64,000 nt of DNA from Pedobacter rhodius (GCF_027213645.1 NZ_JAPWGL010000001.1:372001-436000); one strand, 5' to 3'; shown: positions 1-8,005, counted from the first letter of the stretch. Numbers and translations are program-made. Notes: generated from the sequence alone by a model not told the origin.

Positions 1-1437
1 TTATATATTACTTATATCACACTAGGTTTATTCACTAGCTGCAAGAAGGAATTATTAACACCACAATCACAAACGGCAGTTGCTACTTTGGATTATGCTC
101 AGTTTTCTACCGTGGGAAGAATCCAGGGGCAGGTTTTAGGTTTATATGCAGGATTAAGAGCCGGTGATTTTTACGGCAGCAGATACCTTGTTTATAATGA
201 TTTAAGAGCTGATAATTTTTTAGCTCAAAGTAGTAACTCCGTAACTGCTTATCAAACGTATAATTATACATTAGGTAACGGGGCGCAGGAAGTAACTGAT
301 TTTTGGGCTTCCGCCTATAGTACAATTAATCGATGCAATCTTTTTATTGAAGGGATGGCTGCAAAAGGAACATCTGTTATCGGAGATGCAATTTCTAAAA
401 ACTACGTAGCAGAGGCCAAACTGGTTAGAGCCATTAGTTATTATAGTTTATTGCAGCTTTATGCCAGGCCTTATTATGACGGACAAGGCTCGAAACCAGG
501 CTTACCCTTGCGGTTAACAGGAAATTCTGTGGCCGGAAATTACGATCTGGCCAGAAGCTCTACAGGTGTTATTTACACTCAGATTTTAAAAGACCTGAAT
601 GAGGCAGAGGCTGATTTACCGCTAAATTACGGAACTGTAGCCGTAACCAATACCACCCGTGCGCACCGTAATACGGCTATTGCATTTAAAACACGTGTTT
701 ATTTAACCATGCAGCGGTATGCGGATGTTATTACAGAAGCAAATAAAATTGTGAGCACAGCTGCTCCTTTCGTTGCAAGCACGGGTGTTCCGCTGGCTTT
801 ACAGAGTGATGTTACCAATGTTTTTAAAACACCTTATACAACCAGCGAATCCATTTTATCCATGCCATTTGTTACCGGTACAGAAGCTGCCGGTGGCCAG
901 AGTGCATTAGGCTCTTATTATTTTGGTGTGAAATTATATTCCTTAAACCCTGACGGGATAATCGGCGATGCTACAATTAAGGCAGCTGATAAAAGAAGAT
1001 CTTTCGTTACCTTATCAGGAGGGCTGCCTTATTTATCTAAATTTCCAACGCTGGCCGCTGCCGGTTATGCAGATTATGTTCCCGTAATCAGATATGCTGA
1101 AGTGCTGCTTAATTTAGGTGAAGCCCGTGCCAGAAGCACAAACTCGCTTGATGCACAAAGTATTGCATTGCTTAACGCCGTAAGAACACGATCGGATGCA
1201 ACTACAGTATTTACTGCCGCAAGTTTTGCTTCGCCCCAGGCTTTGTTTGATGCCTTTCTCAAAGAAAGAAATATCGAGTTTTTAGGCGAAGGATTACGCA
1301 GTCCGGATTTGTTACGTTTAGGATTAACAATACCTGGAAAAGGAAATGTTCCGGCTGTACCACCAACATCTACACAATACATCTGGCCAATTTCCGGTAC
1401 CGAATTATTGTACAATAAATTAATGACCGACAACTAA
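1..1437 (+). CDS. SusD/RagB-family outer-membrane lipoprotein, 5' end cut by window
   Basis: The frame is open from base 1 to the stop at 1435-1437, giving at least 478 residues. The first codons encode a signal-peptide end with a lipobox (LFTSC, Cys codon at 40-42), so the true start lies just before the window. C-terminal landmarks are SusD-like: an aromatic helix around RAISYYSLLQLYARP, the IRYAEVLLNLGEAR helix, the KERNIEFLGEGLRSPDLLRLG segment and a final YIWPI. SusD proteins are surface glycan-binding lids on SusC TonB-dependent transporters; a susC gene is expected just upstream but is not visible. The substrate cannot be read from this sequence. A strong terminator follows, so this ends its operon. 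Confidence 0.9.
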   Translation, partial: LYITYITLGLFTSCKKELLTPQSQTAVATLDYAQFSTVGRIQGQVLGLYAGLRAGDFYGSRYLVYNDLRADNFLAQSSNSVTAYQTYNYTLGNGAQEVTDFWASAYSTINRCNLFIEGMAAKGTSVIGDAISKNYVAEAKLVRAISYYSLLQLYARPYYDGQGSKPGLPLRLTGNSVAGNYDLARSSTGVIYTQILKDLNEAEADLPLNYGTVAVTNTTRAHRNTAIAFKTRVYLTMQRYADVITEANKIVSTAAPFVASTGVPLALQSDVTNVFKTPYTTSESILSMPFVTGTEAAGGQSALGSYYFGVKLYSLNPDGIIGDATIKAADKRRSFVTLSGGLPYLSKFPTLAAAGYADYVPVIRYAEVLLNLGEARARSTNSLDAQSIALLNAVRTRSDATTVFTAASFASPQALFDAFLKERNIEFLGEGLRSPDLLRLGLTIPGKGNVPAVPPTSTQYIWPISGTELLYNKLMTDN

Positions 1438-1459
1438 AAATCATTTTTTTACTTATGGA

Positions 1460-1491
1460 AATGCCCTGAAAATTTCAGGGCATTTTTTTTT
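1460..1491 (+). terminator. Rho-independent terminator after the SusD gene
   Basis: Arms TGCCCTGAAA and TTTCAGGGCA pair perfectly around a very short loop and are followed by nine or more T. It ends the SusD unit before rpsU. Confidence 0.9.
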
Positions 1492-1569
1492 CTTTCTAAT
1501 CTGCTATAATACAGTTTATTATATGATAAATTTTTTTGGGTAAAAATTTTTTATTCTTAATATTTTACT

Positions 1570-1577
1570 TACATTTG
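1570..1577 (+). promoter_or_regulatory. -7 promoter element of rpsU
   Basis: TACATTTG matches the Bacteroidota -7 consensus TAnnTTTG and is followed by CAACCC, like the rplK, tRNA/tuf and rpsA promoters here. No good -33 TTTG is found at the usual 17-23 nt spacing, because the upstream sequence is T-rich. Confidence 0.5.
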
Positions 1578-1609
1578 CAACCCTTACAATAAGGAAATTT
1601 AAAAACCAC

Positions 1610-1619
1610 GAGAGGAGGT
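1610..1619 (+). promoter_or_regulatory. Extended Shine-Dalgarno of rpsU
   Basis: GAGAGGAGGT can form ten contiguous pairs (one G-U) with the usual bacterial 16S 3' tail. This is far stronger than the SD-free leaders of most genes in the window. It ends 11 nt before the ATG at 1631. Strong SDs on rpsU are known across Bacteroidota and mediate bS21 autoregulation in Flavobacterium johnsoniae. Confidence 0.8.
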
Positions 1620-1630
1620 ATTTCAGCGTT

Positions 1631-1825
1631 ATGATCATTATTAACATTAAAGACGGCGAATCATTAGATAAAGCCCTTAAACGTTTCAAGAAGAAATTCG
1701 AAAAAACAGGTGTATTAAGAGAACTTCGTAGTCGTCAGGCATACGAGAAAAAATCTGTAGCTCGTCGTACTGAAATTAAACATGCTGTTTACATTCAAAA
1801 CATGAACCAGGATACAACTGTATAG
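1631..1825 (+). CDS. rpsU: 30S ribosomal protein bS21
   Basis: A 64-residue basic protein with the bS21 signature (KALKRFKKKFEKTGVLRELRSRQAYEKKSVARRTE). In Bacteroidota, bS21 with bS18 and bS6 buries the 16S anti-Shine-Dalgarno tail, which is why these bacteria initiate mostly without SD. The gene has its own -7 element, a very strong SD and a terminator, so it can be transcribed alone. The SD fits autoregulation: ribosomes lacking bS21 would preferentially translate this mRNA and restore bS21. The ATG at 1631 is the first start after the SD and gives the expected family length. Confidence 0.97.
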   Translation: MIIINIKDGESLDKALKRFKKKFEKTGVLRELRSRQAYEKKSVARRTEIKHAVYIQNMNQDTTV

Positions 1826-1850
1826 TTGTAACATATATAATAATACTAAA

Positions 1851-1884
1851 TGCCTTTAGATTTTTCTAAGGGCATTTTTTTTTT
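1851..1884 (+). terminator. Terminator after rpsU
   Basis: TGCCTTTAGA and TCTAAGGGCA pair with one G-U and are followed by about ten T. Confidence 0.88.
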
Positions 1885-1963
1885 GTAAAAATTTCTGTTA
1901 ATAATTCCTTAATGTTAAAACTATTAGTAACTTCAATTTTAGTGAAGGACTAATATATACTAA

Positions 1964-2848
1964 ATGTTGCTGAACAGTTTTTTAACCTATCTATCACACG
2001 AGAAACGCTATTCTCAGCACACCGTAACCTCTTATCAGGCAGATTTATTGCAATTCCAGGATTATATCCTGAAAACCTTCGAACTTGATGTATTGGAAAT
2101 CAAGCATACACATGTTCGAAGTTTTATGGTCGATTTAATGGAAAATAAATCATCGGAAAATACGATAAACCGTAAAATATCAGCGTTGCGTAGCTTTTAC
2201 AAGTTTCTCTTCCGGGAAGGAAAAATTGGTCAAAACCCAATGCTTTTGATAAAAGCACCTAAAATTCCTAAACGCTTACCGGTTTTTGTAGAAACACAAA
2301 AGCTGGATAATCTTTTAGATTCAAAAGAATTTTTCAATGAAGGTTTTAATTCAAAAAGAGATCATTTAGTTATAGAACTGCTTTTCGGAACAGGCATACG
2401 TTTGGCTGAATTAATTGGTTTAAAAGATACAGATGTTGATTTTTATTCAAATACCATAAAAGTTTTAGGTAAAAGAAATAAGGAACGTATTGTTCCGGTA
2501 AATAAACAGCTTATTAGTCAGTTAAATAGCTACATTGAGCTAAAAAAGTTGCAAAACTTTAATAACAATTTTCCTAATTTAATCGTTACCAATACAGGTA
2601 CTGCGGCTTACCCGAAATTAATATACCGCATTGTAAGTTCTTATTTAAATCTGGTTTCGACTAATGATAAGAGAAGCCCGCATGTGCTTCGGCATAGCTA
2701 TGCAACAAGCTTACTTAATGCAGGTGCAGATTTGAATGCAATTAAAATGCTTTTAGGGCATGCGAGTTTGGCTGCCACACAGGTTTACACACACAATTCG
2801 ATCGAAAGATTAAAAACAATTTATAAACAAGCCCATCCAAAGGCGTAA
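1964..2848 (+). CDS. xerC: Tyrosine recombinase, XerC/XerD type
   Basis: 294 residues, the usual Xer length. An N-terminal SAM-like core-binding domain (about 1-90) is followed by the catalytic domain. The active-site set is complete: Arg146 (GTGIRLAEL), Lys170 (VLGK), His240 and Arg243 (HVLRH), His266 (LLGHAS) and nucleophile Tyr275 (QVYTH). Xer recombinases resolve chromosome dimers at dif with FtsK. It sits between rpsU and hpf with no terminator before hpf, 14 nt away, so xerC and hpf are probably cotranscribed. There is no att-like repeat or phage gene nearby, so a housekeeping role is more likely than an integrase. Whether it acts as XerC or XerD cannot be told from sequence alone. Confidence 0.9.
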   Translation: MLLNSFLTYLSHEKRYSQHTVTSYQADLLQFQDYILKTFELDVLEIKHTHVRSFMVDLMENKSSENTINRKISALRSFYKFLFREGKIGQNPMLLIKAPKIPKRLPVFVETQKLDNLLDSKEFFNEGFNSKRDHLVIELLFGTGIRLAELIGLKDTDVDFYSNTIKVLGKRNKERIVPVNKQLISQLNSYIELKKLQNFNNNFPNLIVTNTGTAAYPKLIYRIVSSYLNLVSTNDKRSPHVLRHSYATSLLNAGADLNAIKMLLGHASLAATQVYTHNSIERLKTIYKQAHPKA

Positions 2849-2850
2849 AA

Positions 2851-2858
2851 AAAGGAGG
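2851..2858 (+). promoter_or_regulatory. Strong Shine-Dalgarno of hpf
   Basis: AAAGGAGG pairs at all eight bases with the usual 16S 3' tail and lies 4 nt before the ATG at 2863. Such SDs are rare in this window and this one selects the start. Confidence 0.8.
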
Positions 2859-2862
2859 AAAA

Positions 2863-3210
2863 ATGAAAATCGGAGTTCAATCAATCCACTTCAGTGCAGA
2901 CAGTAAGTTGTTAGATTTTATACAGAAGAAGGCCAATAAGCTCGATCAGTTTTTTGACCAGATAATTAGTGGTGAAGTGTATTTAAAGTTAGAAAACGTA
3001 GAAGATGAAGCCAATAAAATCAGCGAGATAAAGCTGATTGTACCCGGCGGCACCTTATTCGCTAAAGAACAATGTAAATCATTTGAAGAAGCCACAGATT
3101 TGGCAATTGAATCATTAAGGAAGCAAATCACCAAGCATAAAGAAAAAACAAGAAAAAAAATCAGTGAGCAAAAAGCGGTTTTAATCGATAGCGAAATATC
3201 TGATTACTAA
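2863..3210 (+). CDS. hpf: Ribosome hibernation-promoting factor, short form
   Basis: 115 residues, beta-alpha-beta-beta-beta-alpha fold of the HPF/YfiA family; it begins MKIGVQSIHFSAD and has a lysine-rich C-terminal tail. There is no long-HPF C-terminal dimerisation domain. The family binds the 30S decoding region and inactivates ribosomes in stationary phase. It follows xerC by 14 nt and carries a strong SD, so it may be favoured by ribosomes lacking bS21, linking hibernation to the rpsU circuit (inference). A terminator follows. Confidence 0.93.
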   Translation: MKIGVQSIHFSADSKLLDFIQKKANKLDQFFDQIISGEVYLKLENVEDEANKISEIKLIVPGGTLFAKEQCKSFEEATDLAIESLRKQITKHKEKTRKKISEQKAVLIDSEISDY

Positions 3211-3235
3211 GTAAATATTTTTTTAAATTTTAAAT

Positions 3236-3275
3236 AAAAAATTAGCGGGTTAACAGGCTCGCTAATTTTTTTTTA
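3236..3275 (+). terminator. Terminator after hpf
   Basis: ATTAGCG and CGCTAAT, extended by flanking A/T runs, form a stem around a 12-nt loop and are followed by nine T. Confidence 0.85.
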
Positions 3276-3282
3276 AATTTAT

Positions 3283-3312
3283 TTTGAATAGAAATATAAA
3301 TGTGTAGATTTG
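3283..3312 (+). promoter_or_regulatory. Promoter of the tRNA-tuf operon
   Basis: TTTG (3283-3286), an 18-nt spacer, then TAGATTTG (3305-3312): a full match to the Bacteroidota -33/-7 consensus, followed by CATTCC. The predicted start near 3318 gives a leader of about 125 nt before the first tRNA. Confidence 0.75.
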
Positions 3313-3396
3313 CATTCCAATTCGGAAAGGGGGTTACCTCAAATAAAGAAATGGATTGTTCTGTGAAAGTATAATATTTTATAAATACGCATTTAA

Positions 3397-3424
3397 TTGT
3401 TTAAAAAACCATTTTTTTAAACAA
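3397..3424 (+). repeat. AT-rich palindrome before the first tRNA
   Basis: TTGTTTAAAAAA and TTTTTTAAACAA form a 12-bp hairpin 18 nt upstream of tRNA-Thr. It may be a processing site in the precursor; its function is unknown. Confidence 0.5.
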
Positions 3425-3442
3425 TAGCATATAAAAATAAAA

Positions 3443-3515
<73 letters not shown>

Positions 3516-3552
3516 CTTTTATTTTAAGGTGTTCGCATTTTAGGATAAAGTT

Positions 3553-3635
3553 GGGGAGATTCCAGAGCGGCCAAATGGGACAGACTGTAACTCTGTTATC
3601 GCAAGATTTCGAAGGTTCGAATCCTTCTCTCCCCA
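3553..3635 (+). tRNA. tRNA-Tyr (anticodon GTA), class II
   Basis: 83 nt with a long variable arm, acceptor arms GGGGAGA and TCTCCCC and anticodon GTA. The discriminator A is followed directly by CCA (3636-3638), so the 3' CCA appears to be genome-encoded, unlike the other four tRNAs here. Confidence 0.96.
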
Positions 3636-3656
3636 CCAATTGATTTTAGATTGAAA

Positions 3657-3705
3657 GATTTTAGATTGACGATTGAAACTAATCTTAAATCGTCAATCTA
3701 AAATC
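3657..3705 (+). repeat. 18-bp perfect hairpin between tRNA-Tyr and tRNA-Gly
   Basis: GATTTTAGATTGACGATT (3657-3674) is the exact reverse complement of 3688-3705, with a 13-nt loop. The word GATTTTAGATTGA also occurs directly repeated at 3642-3654. There is no T tract, so it is probably not a terminator; it lies where precursor processing must occur. Confidence 0.7.
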
Positions 3706-3717
3706 GTAAATTAATAA

Positions 3718-3790
3718 GCGGAAGTAGCTCAGTTGGTAGAGCGATAGCCTTCCAAGCTATAGGTCGCGAGTTCGAACCTCGTCTTCCGCT
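3718..3790 (+). tRNA. tRNA-Gly (anticodon TCC)
   Basis: 73 nt with acceptor arms GCGGAAG and CTTCCGC, TTCGAAC T-loop and anticodon TCC in ATAGCCTTCCAAGCTAT. CCA is not encoded. Confidence 0.97.
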
Positions 3791-3797
3791 CTTGGAA

Positions 3798-3842
3798 GTT
3801 CATTAGTAATTGGTTCACCGGTTTATTTGTAACCTAATGAAC
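3798..3842 (+). repeat. Inverted repeat between tRNA-Gly and tRNA-Thr
   Basis: GTTCATTAG (3798-3806) pairs with CTAATGAAC (3834-3842), with an inner GGTT/AACC. A further partial copy, ACTAATGAG, follows at about 3859. It is another word-like spacer hairpin in the tRNA operon. Confidence 0.5.
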
Positions 3843-3876
3843 GGATGGACTACTGAACTAATGAGCTGAATAAAAA

Positions 3877-3948
<72 letters not shown>

Positions 3949-4074
3949 CAGGTAAAAGAAGCTTTGTTAAATCTGTTAAATAAACAGAGTAGACAAGGTT
4001 TTTTGTGTTGCATTGTATCAAAACAATAAATAAAAAATAATAAAAAGTTAACCTACTAATTAGTTATAAATAAA

Positions 4075-5262
4075 ATGGCAAAAGAAAAATTTGACCGCAG
4101 TAAACCGCACTTAAACATCGGTACAATCGGTCACGTCGATCACGGTAAAACAACTTTAACAGCAGCTATTACAAAATGTTTAGCTGATGCAGGTTTATCT
4201 GAGGCACGTTCATTCGAATCTATTGACTCTGCTCCAGAGGAAAAAGAAAGAGGTATTACAATCAATACAGCTCACGTTGAGTATTCAACAGCTAACCGTC
4301 ACTATGCGCACGTTGACTGTCCAGGTCACGCGGATTACGTGAAAAACATGGTAACTGGTGCTGCTCAAATGGACGGTGCAATTATCGTTGTTGCTGCTAC
4401 AGATGGTCCGATGCCACAAACTCGTGAGCACATCTTATTGGCTCGCCAGGTAGGTGTTCCTTCATTAGTTGTATTCATGAACAAAGTGGATATGGTTGAT
4501 GATCCTGAGTTATTAGAATTAGTTGAAATGGAAGTTCGTGAATTATTATCATTCTATGAATTCCCAGGTGATGACATTCCTGTAATCCAAGGTTCTGCAC
4601 TAGGTGGATTAAACGGCGATCCGAAATGGGTTGGTAAAATTATGGAATTGATGGATGCTGTAGATAACTACATTCCAATCCCTCCACGTTTAACTGATCT
4701 TCCTTTCTTAATGCCTGTTGAAGATGTATTCTCAATTACTGGTCGTGGTACTGTTGCTACTGGTCGTATTGAGCGTGGTGTAATCAACTCAGGTGATCCG
4801 GTTGAAATCTTAGGTATGGGTGCTGAGAACTTAAAATCTACAGTAACTGGTGTTGAGATGTTCCGTAAAATTTTAGATTACGGTGAAGCTGGTGATAACG
4901 TTGGTTTATTATTACGTGGTATTGAGAAAACTGATATCCGTCGTGGTATGGTAATCTGTAAACCAGGTTCAGTAACACCTCACACAGATTTCAAAGCTGA
5001 GATTTATGTATTATCAAAAGCAGAAGGTGGTCGTCACACACCATTCTTTAACAAATACCGTCCTCAATTCTATTTCCGTACAACAGACGTAACTGGTGAG
5101 ATTTCATTAGCTGAAGGTACTGAAATGGTAATGCCAGGTGATAACGTTACAATCACAGTTAAATTGATTAACGCAATCGCAATGGAAAAAGGTCTGCGTT
5201 TCGCTATCCGTGAAGGTGGTAGAACAGTAGGTGCTGGTCAGGTAACTGAAATTTTAAAATAG
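4075..5262 (+). CDS. tuf: Translation elongation factor EF-Tu
   Basis: 395 residues. G1 is GHVDHGKT (19-26), G3 DCPGH (81-85) and G4 NKVD (136-139), followed by the two beta-barrel domains. EF-Tu delivers aminoacyl-tRNA to the ribosome as a GTP complex. It is the last gene of the tRNA-tuf unit, a common arrangement. No SD precedes the ATG; the leader is A/T-rich (TAGTTATAAATAAA), typical of highly expressed Bacteroidota genes. Confidence 0.99.
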   Translation: MAKEKFDRSKPHLNIGTIGHVDHGKTTLTAAITKCLADAGLSEARSFESIDSAPEEKERGITINTAHVEYSTANRHYAHVDCPGHADYVKNMVTGAAQMDGAIIVVAATDGPMPQTREHILLARQVGVPSLVVFMNKVDMVDDPELLELVEMEVRELLSFYEFPGDDIPVIQGSALGGLNGDPKWVGKIMELMDAVDNYIPIPPRLTDLPFLMPVEDVFSITGRGTVATGRIERGVINSGDPVEILGMGAENLKSTVTGVEMFRKILDYGEAGDNVGLLLRGIEKTDIRRGMVICKPGSVTPHTDFKAEIYVLSKAEGGRHTPFFNKYRPQFYFRTTDVTGEISLAEGTEMVMPGDNVTITVKLINAIAMEKGLRFAIREGGRTVGAGQVTEILK

Positions 5263-5286
5263 TTCCCCAAACCCCTAAAGGGGCTT
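5263..5286 (+). repeat. CCCCTAAAGGGG element, copy 1
   Basis: CCCCAAACCCCTAAAGGGGCTT directly follows the tuf stop; the palindrome CCCCTAAAGGGG is at 5272-5283. Related copies lie at 23333-23359 and (opposite strand) 23451-23472. Confidence 0.6.
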
Positions 5287-5298
5287 AAGGAAAATAAG

Positions 5299-5339
5299 AA
5301 AGCAAAGTGCTTGGGAAATAACTTAAGTACTTTGCTTTT
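5299..5339 (+). terminator. Terminator-like hairpin after tuf
   Basis: AAAGCAAAGTGCTT and AAGTACTTTGCTTT form a 14-bp stem (one G-U). The T tract is short, so read-through into tRNA-Trp, secE and nusG is possible; tRNA-Trp begins 6 nt later. Confidence 0.65.
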
Positions 5340-5344
5340 AAATT

Positions 5345-5415
5345 ACGGGAATAGTTCAACGGTAGAATAGAGGTCTCCAAAACCTTTGATCAGGGTTCGA
5401 ATCCTTGTTCCCGTG
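5345..5415 (+). tRNA. tRNA-Trp (anticodon CCA)
   Basis: 71 nt with acceptor arms ACGGGAA and TTCCCGT, anticodon loop CTCCAAA and T-loop TTCGAAT. It is followed 13 nt later by secE; tRNA-Trp-secE-nusG is a common bacterial order. Confidence 0.96.
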
Positions 5416-5428
5416 CAAAAATTTAGAT

Positions 5429-5626
5429 ATGGCTAAAGTAGTTCAATTTATAAAAGAATCGTACGATGAAATGACTCAAAAGGTTACATGGCCTACCTGG
5501 GGAGAGCTTCAAAATTCTGCGGTTCTTGTTTTAGTAGCCTCTTTAATTATTGCATTAATCATTTTTGCAATGGATAAAGGTTCTGTCTTTGTGTTAGATA
5601 CTTTTTACAAATCACTTTCTAATTAA
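5429..5626 (+). CDS. secE: Preprotein translocase subunit SecE
   Basis: 65 residues: an amphipathic helix with the SecE motif (ESYDEMTQKVTWPTW) and a single membrane helix (about 28-50). SecE clamps SecY in the translocon. The ATG at 5429 is preferred over an in-frame ATG at 5405, which lies inside the tRNA-Trp acceptor stem. It is cotranscribed with nusG, 7 nt downstream. Confidence 0.96.
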   Translation: MAKVVQFIKESYDEMTQKVTWPTWGELQNSAVLVLVASLIIALIIFAMDKGSVFVLDTFYKSLSN

Positions 5627-5633
5627 TATACTA

Positions 5634-6176
5634 ATGAGCGATCTTTTAAAGTGGTATGTTGTAAGAGCTGTAAGCGGTAAAGAGAAAAAGGTAAAGCAGT
5701 ATATTGATGCTGAAATAAGTCGTTTAGGATTCTCTCATTTGGTTCCCCAGGTTTTAATACCCATGGAAAAATATTACCAGATGAAAGATGGTAAAAAAAT
5801 TGCAAAAGAACGTAACTTTTATCCTGGTTATGTTTTAATTGAAGCAACTTTAGACGGCGAGTTAGAGCATATTATTAAAGGAATAAATAGTGTAATTGGA
5901 TTTTTAGGTGATAAAGCCGGTAATCCAATTCCGATGCGCCAGGCAGAAGTTAACCGTATCTTAGGTAAGGTTGATGAAATGAGTGAGCAAGGGGAGATGA
6001 TGAATGTGCCTTTCTATGTTGGCGAAAACATCAAAGTTATGGACGGGCCGTTTAATGGTTTCACCGGTGTTATCGAAGAAGTTAACGAAGAAAAGAAAAA
6101 ATTAAAAGTTATGGTTAAGATTTTTGGTCGTAAAACACCACTTGAACTTAACTATATGCAAGTAGAAAAAGAGTAA
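5634..6176 (+). CDS. nusG: Transcription termination/antitermination factor NusG
   Basis: 180 residues: an NGN domain starting LKWYVVRAVSGKEKKV, then a C-terminal KOW domain (GPFNGFTGVIEEVNEEKKKLKVMV). NusG binds the RNA polymerase clamp and couples it to ribosomes or Rho. secE-nusG precedes the rplKAJL-rpoBC cluster, the classical order. Confidence 0.97.
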   Translation: MSDLLKWYVVRAVSGKEKKVKQYIDAEISRLGFSHLVPQVLIPMEKYYQMKDGKKIAKERNFYPGYVLIEATLDGELEHIIKGINSVIGFLGDKAGNPIPMRQAEVNRILGKVDEMSEQGEMMNVPFYVGENIKVMDGPFNGFTGVIEEVNEEKKKLKVMVKIFGRKTPLELNYMQVEKE

Positions 6177-6196
6177 AATTTATTTTACAAAATATA

Positions 6197-6227
6197 TTGG
6201 AGGACTGCAAGATTATTCATATCTTTG
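6197..6227 (+). promoter_or_regulatory. Promoter of rplKAJL-rpoBC
   Basis: TTG (6197-6199), a 20-nt spacer, then TATCTTTG (6220-6227), followed by CAGTCC. It is a good match to the Bacteroidota consensus. The -7 element lies inside the right arm of the hairpin at 6201-6238, so termination from nusG and initiation toward rplK overlap. Confidence 0.65.
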
Positions 6228-6238
6228 CAGTCCTTTTG
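6201..6238 (+). terminator. Hairpin/terminator after nusG overlapping the rplK promoter
   Basis: AGGACTGCAAGAT and ATCTTTGCAGTCCT pair with one bulge and are followed by a short T run. It could end the secE-nusG transcript. Confidence 0.6.
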
Positions 6239-6319
6239 GTTTTGTATAAAGCCGCCAGGAAATTAAATGTTACATGCTTCCACTATTAACATTGAGTTTT
6301 AAATAAATAAAAACACAAA

Positions 6320-6763
6320 ATGGCAAAAGAAGTCAGTGCAATGATCAAATTACAGATCAAAGGCGGAGCGGCAAATCCATCGCCACCAGTAGGACCTGCA
6401 TTAGGTGCTAAAGGGGTGAATATCATGGAGTTTTGCAAACAGTACAACGCTCGTACCCAAGATAAAGCAGGTAAAGTATTGCCGGTTGTAATTACTGTTT
6501 ATGCTGATAAGTCATTCGATTTCATCATCAAAACCCCTCCTGTAGCCATCCAGTTAAAAGATGCTACTAAATTACAGAGTGGTTCTGCTGAGCCAAACCG
6601 TAAGAAAGTTGGATCGGTGACCTGGGACCAGATTAAAGTTATTGCTGAAGATAAAATGCCTGATTTAAATGCATTTACAATCGAATCTGCAATGAGTATG
6701 GTTGCCGGTACAGCACGCAGTATGGGAATCACCGTTTCTGGTGACGCACCCTGGAATAATTAA
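6320..6763 (+). CDS. rplK: 50S ribosomal protein uL11
   Basis: 147 residues with the uL11 N-terminal domain ([21 protein letters not shown]) and the rRNA-binding C-terminal domain ending in the SMGI segment. uL11 forms the stalk base and is needed for stringent-response signalling. First gene of the ribosomal/RNA polymerase operon; the promoter lies about 95 nt upstream. Confidence 0.98.
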   Translation: MAKEVSAMIKLQIKGGAANPSPPVGPALGAKGVNIMEFCKQYNARTQDKAGKVLPVVITVYADKSFDFIIKTPPVAIQLKDATKLQSGSAEPNRKKVGSVTWDQIKVIAEDKMPDLNAFTIESAMSMVAGTARSMGITVSGDAPWNN

Positions 6764-6782
6764 TTAAAAACAGTTTACAACA

Positions 6783-7481
6783 GTGGCGAAATTAACTAAA
6801 AATCAAAAAAAGGCACATGCTAAAATAGAAGCTGGTAAAGCTTATACTTTACAGGCTGCTGCTGCTTTGGTAAAAGAAATCACTACCACTAAATTTGATG
6901 CGTCAGTTGATATTGATGTGTCATTAGGTGTAGATCCGCGTAAAGCCAATCAAATGGTACGTGGGATTGCTACTTTACCACACGGAACAGGTAAAACTGT
7001 ACGTGTTTTAGCTTTAGTAACTCCTGATAAGGAAGAAGAAGCAAAAGCAGCCGGCGCAGACTTCGTAGGTTTAGACGAATATGTGGCTAAAATTGAAGGT
7101 GGTTGGACCGATGTAGACATTATTATCACGACACCAGCTTGTATGGCAAAAGTAGGTAAATTAGGCCGCGTTTTAGGTCCAAGGAACTTGATGCCAAACC
7201 CAAAATCTGGTACAGTTACTAACGAAGTTGGTAAAGCTGTAACGGAGGTTAAAGCAGGTAAAATTGATTTTAAAGTAGACAAAAGCGGTATTATACACGC
7301 TTCAATAGGGAAAGTATCATTCCCGGCAGATAAAATTTATGAAAATGCATTAGAGATCATCTCTGTAATTTCTAAATTAAAACCATCTGCTGCTAAAGGA
7401 ACTTATTTTAAGAGCATTCACGTGTCTTCTACAATGAGTCCTGGAATTGCAATTGAAACAAAATCAGTAGCGGGGATCTAA
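6783..7481 (+). CDS. rplA: 50S ribosomal protein uL1
   Basis: 232 residues, full uL1 length; the conserved [18 protein letters not shown] is visible. The start is GTG at 6783, 19 nt after rplK, and gives the standard [11 protein letters not shown]-terminus. uL1 binds 23S rRNA at the L1 stalk and in many bacteria represses its own operon mRNA. Confidence 0.98.
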   Translation: MAKLTKNQKKAHAKIEAGKAYTLQAAAALVKEITTTKFDASVDIDVSLGVDPRKANQMVRGIATLPHGTGKTVRVLALVTPDKEEEAKAAGADFVGLDEYVAKIEGGWTDVDIIITTPACMAKVGKLGRVLGPRNLMPNPKSGTVTNEVGKAVTEVKAGKIDFKVDKSGIIHASIGKVSFPADKIYENALEIISVISKLKPSAAKGTYFKSIHVSSTMSPGIAIETKSVAGI

Positions 7482-7483
7482 TC

Positions 7484-8005
7484 ATGAACAGAGAAGAAAA
7501 AAACGAAGTAGTTTTAGAACTACAAGGACAAATGCAGGAGTTTGGCAATTTTTACATTGCTGATACATCCAGCCTTTCTGTTGAGCAGATTAATAACATC
7601 CGTCGCAAATGTTTTGAAAGTGATATCGTAATGAAGGTTGCTAAAAATACTTTAATCCGTAAAGCGATTGAAGGTTTGGATGGCGATGCTTCTGAGATAT
7701 ACGAAGCCCTTAAAGGTTCATCATCATTATTATTCTCAAAAACAGCAAACGCTCCGGCTAAGTTGATTAAAACGTTGAGAAAAACTTCTGATAAACCTGT
7801 GCTTAAAGCGGCATATATAGATTCATCAGTATACGTTGGCGATGACCAATTGAATAACTTAGTAAGCTTAAAATCGAGAGAAGAGCTTATTGGCGATATC
7901 ATTGGATTATTACAATCACCAGCTAAAAATGTTGTTTCTGCCCTTAAATCAAGCGGTGGCAAAATTGCAGGAATTGTTAAAACTCTACAAGAAAGAGAAG
8001 GTTAA
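7484..8005 (+). CDS. rplJ: 50S ribosomal protein uL10
   Basis: 173 residues. The N-terminal rRNA-binding domain includes SSLSVEQINNIRRKC and KVAKNTLIRKAIEG; the C-terminal helix binds bL12 dimers. It begins 2 nt after rplA, so it is translationally coupled. Confidence 0.97.
   Translation: MNREEKNEVVLELQGQMQEFGNFYIADTSSLSVEQINNIRRKCFESDIVMKVAKNTLIRKAIEGLDGDASEIYEALKGSSSLLFSKTANAPAKLIKTLRKTSDKPVLKAAYIDSSVYVGDDQLNNLVSLKSREELIGDIIGLLQSPAKNVVSALKSSGGKIAGIVKTLQEREG

Noticed and set aside
1964..2848. Phage or island integrase
   Set aside because: It has housekeeping Xer length and motifs, sits in an rpsU-hpf context and has no attachment-site repeats or phage genes.
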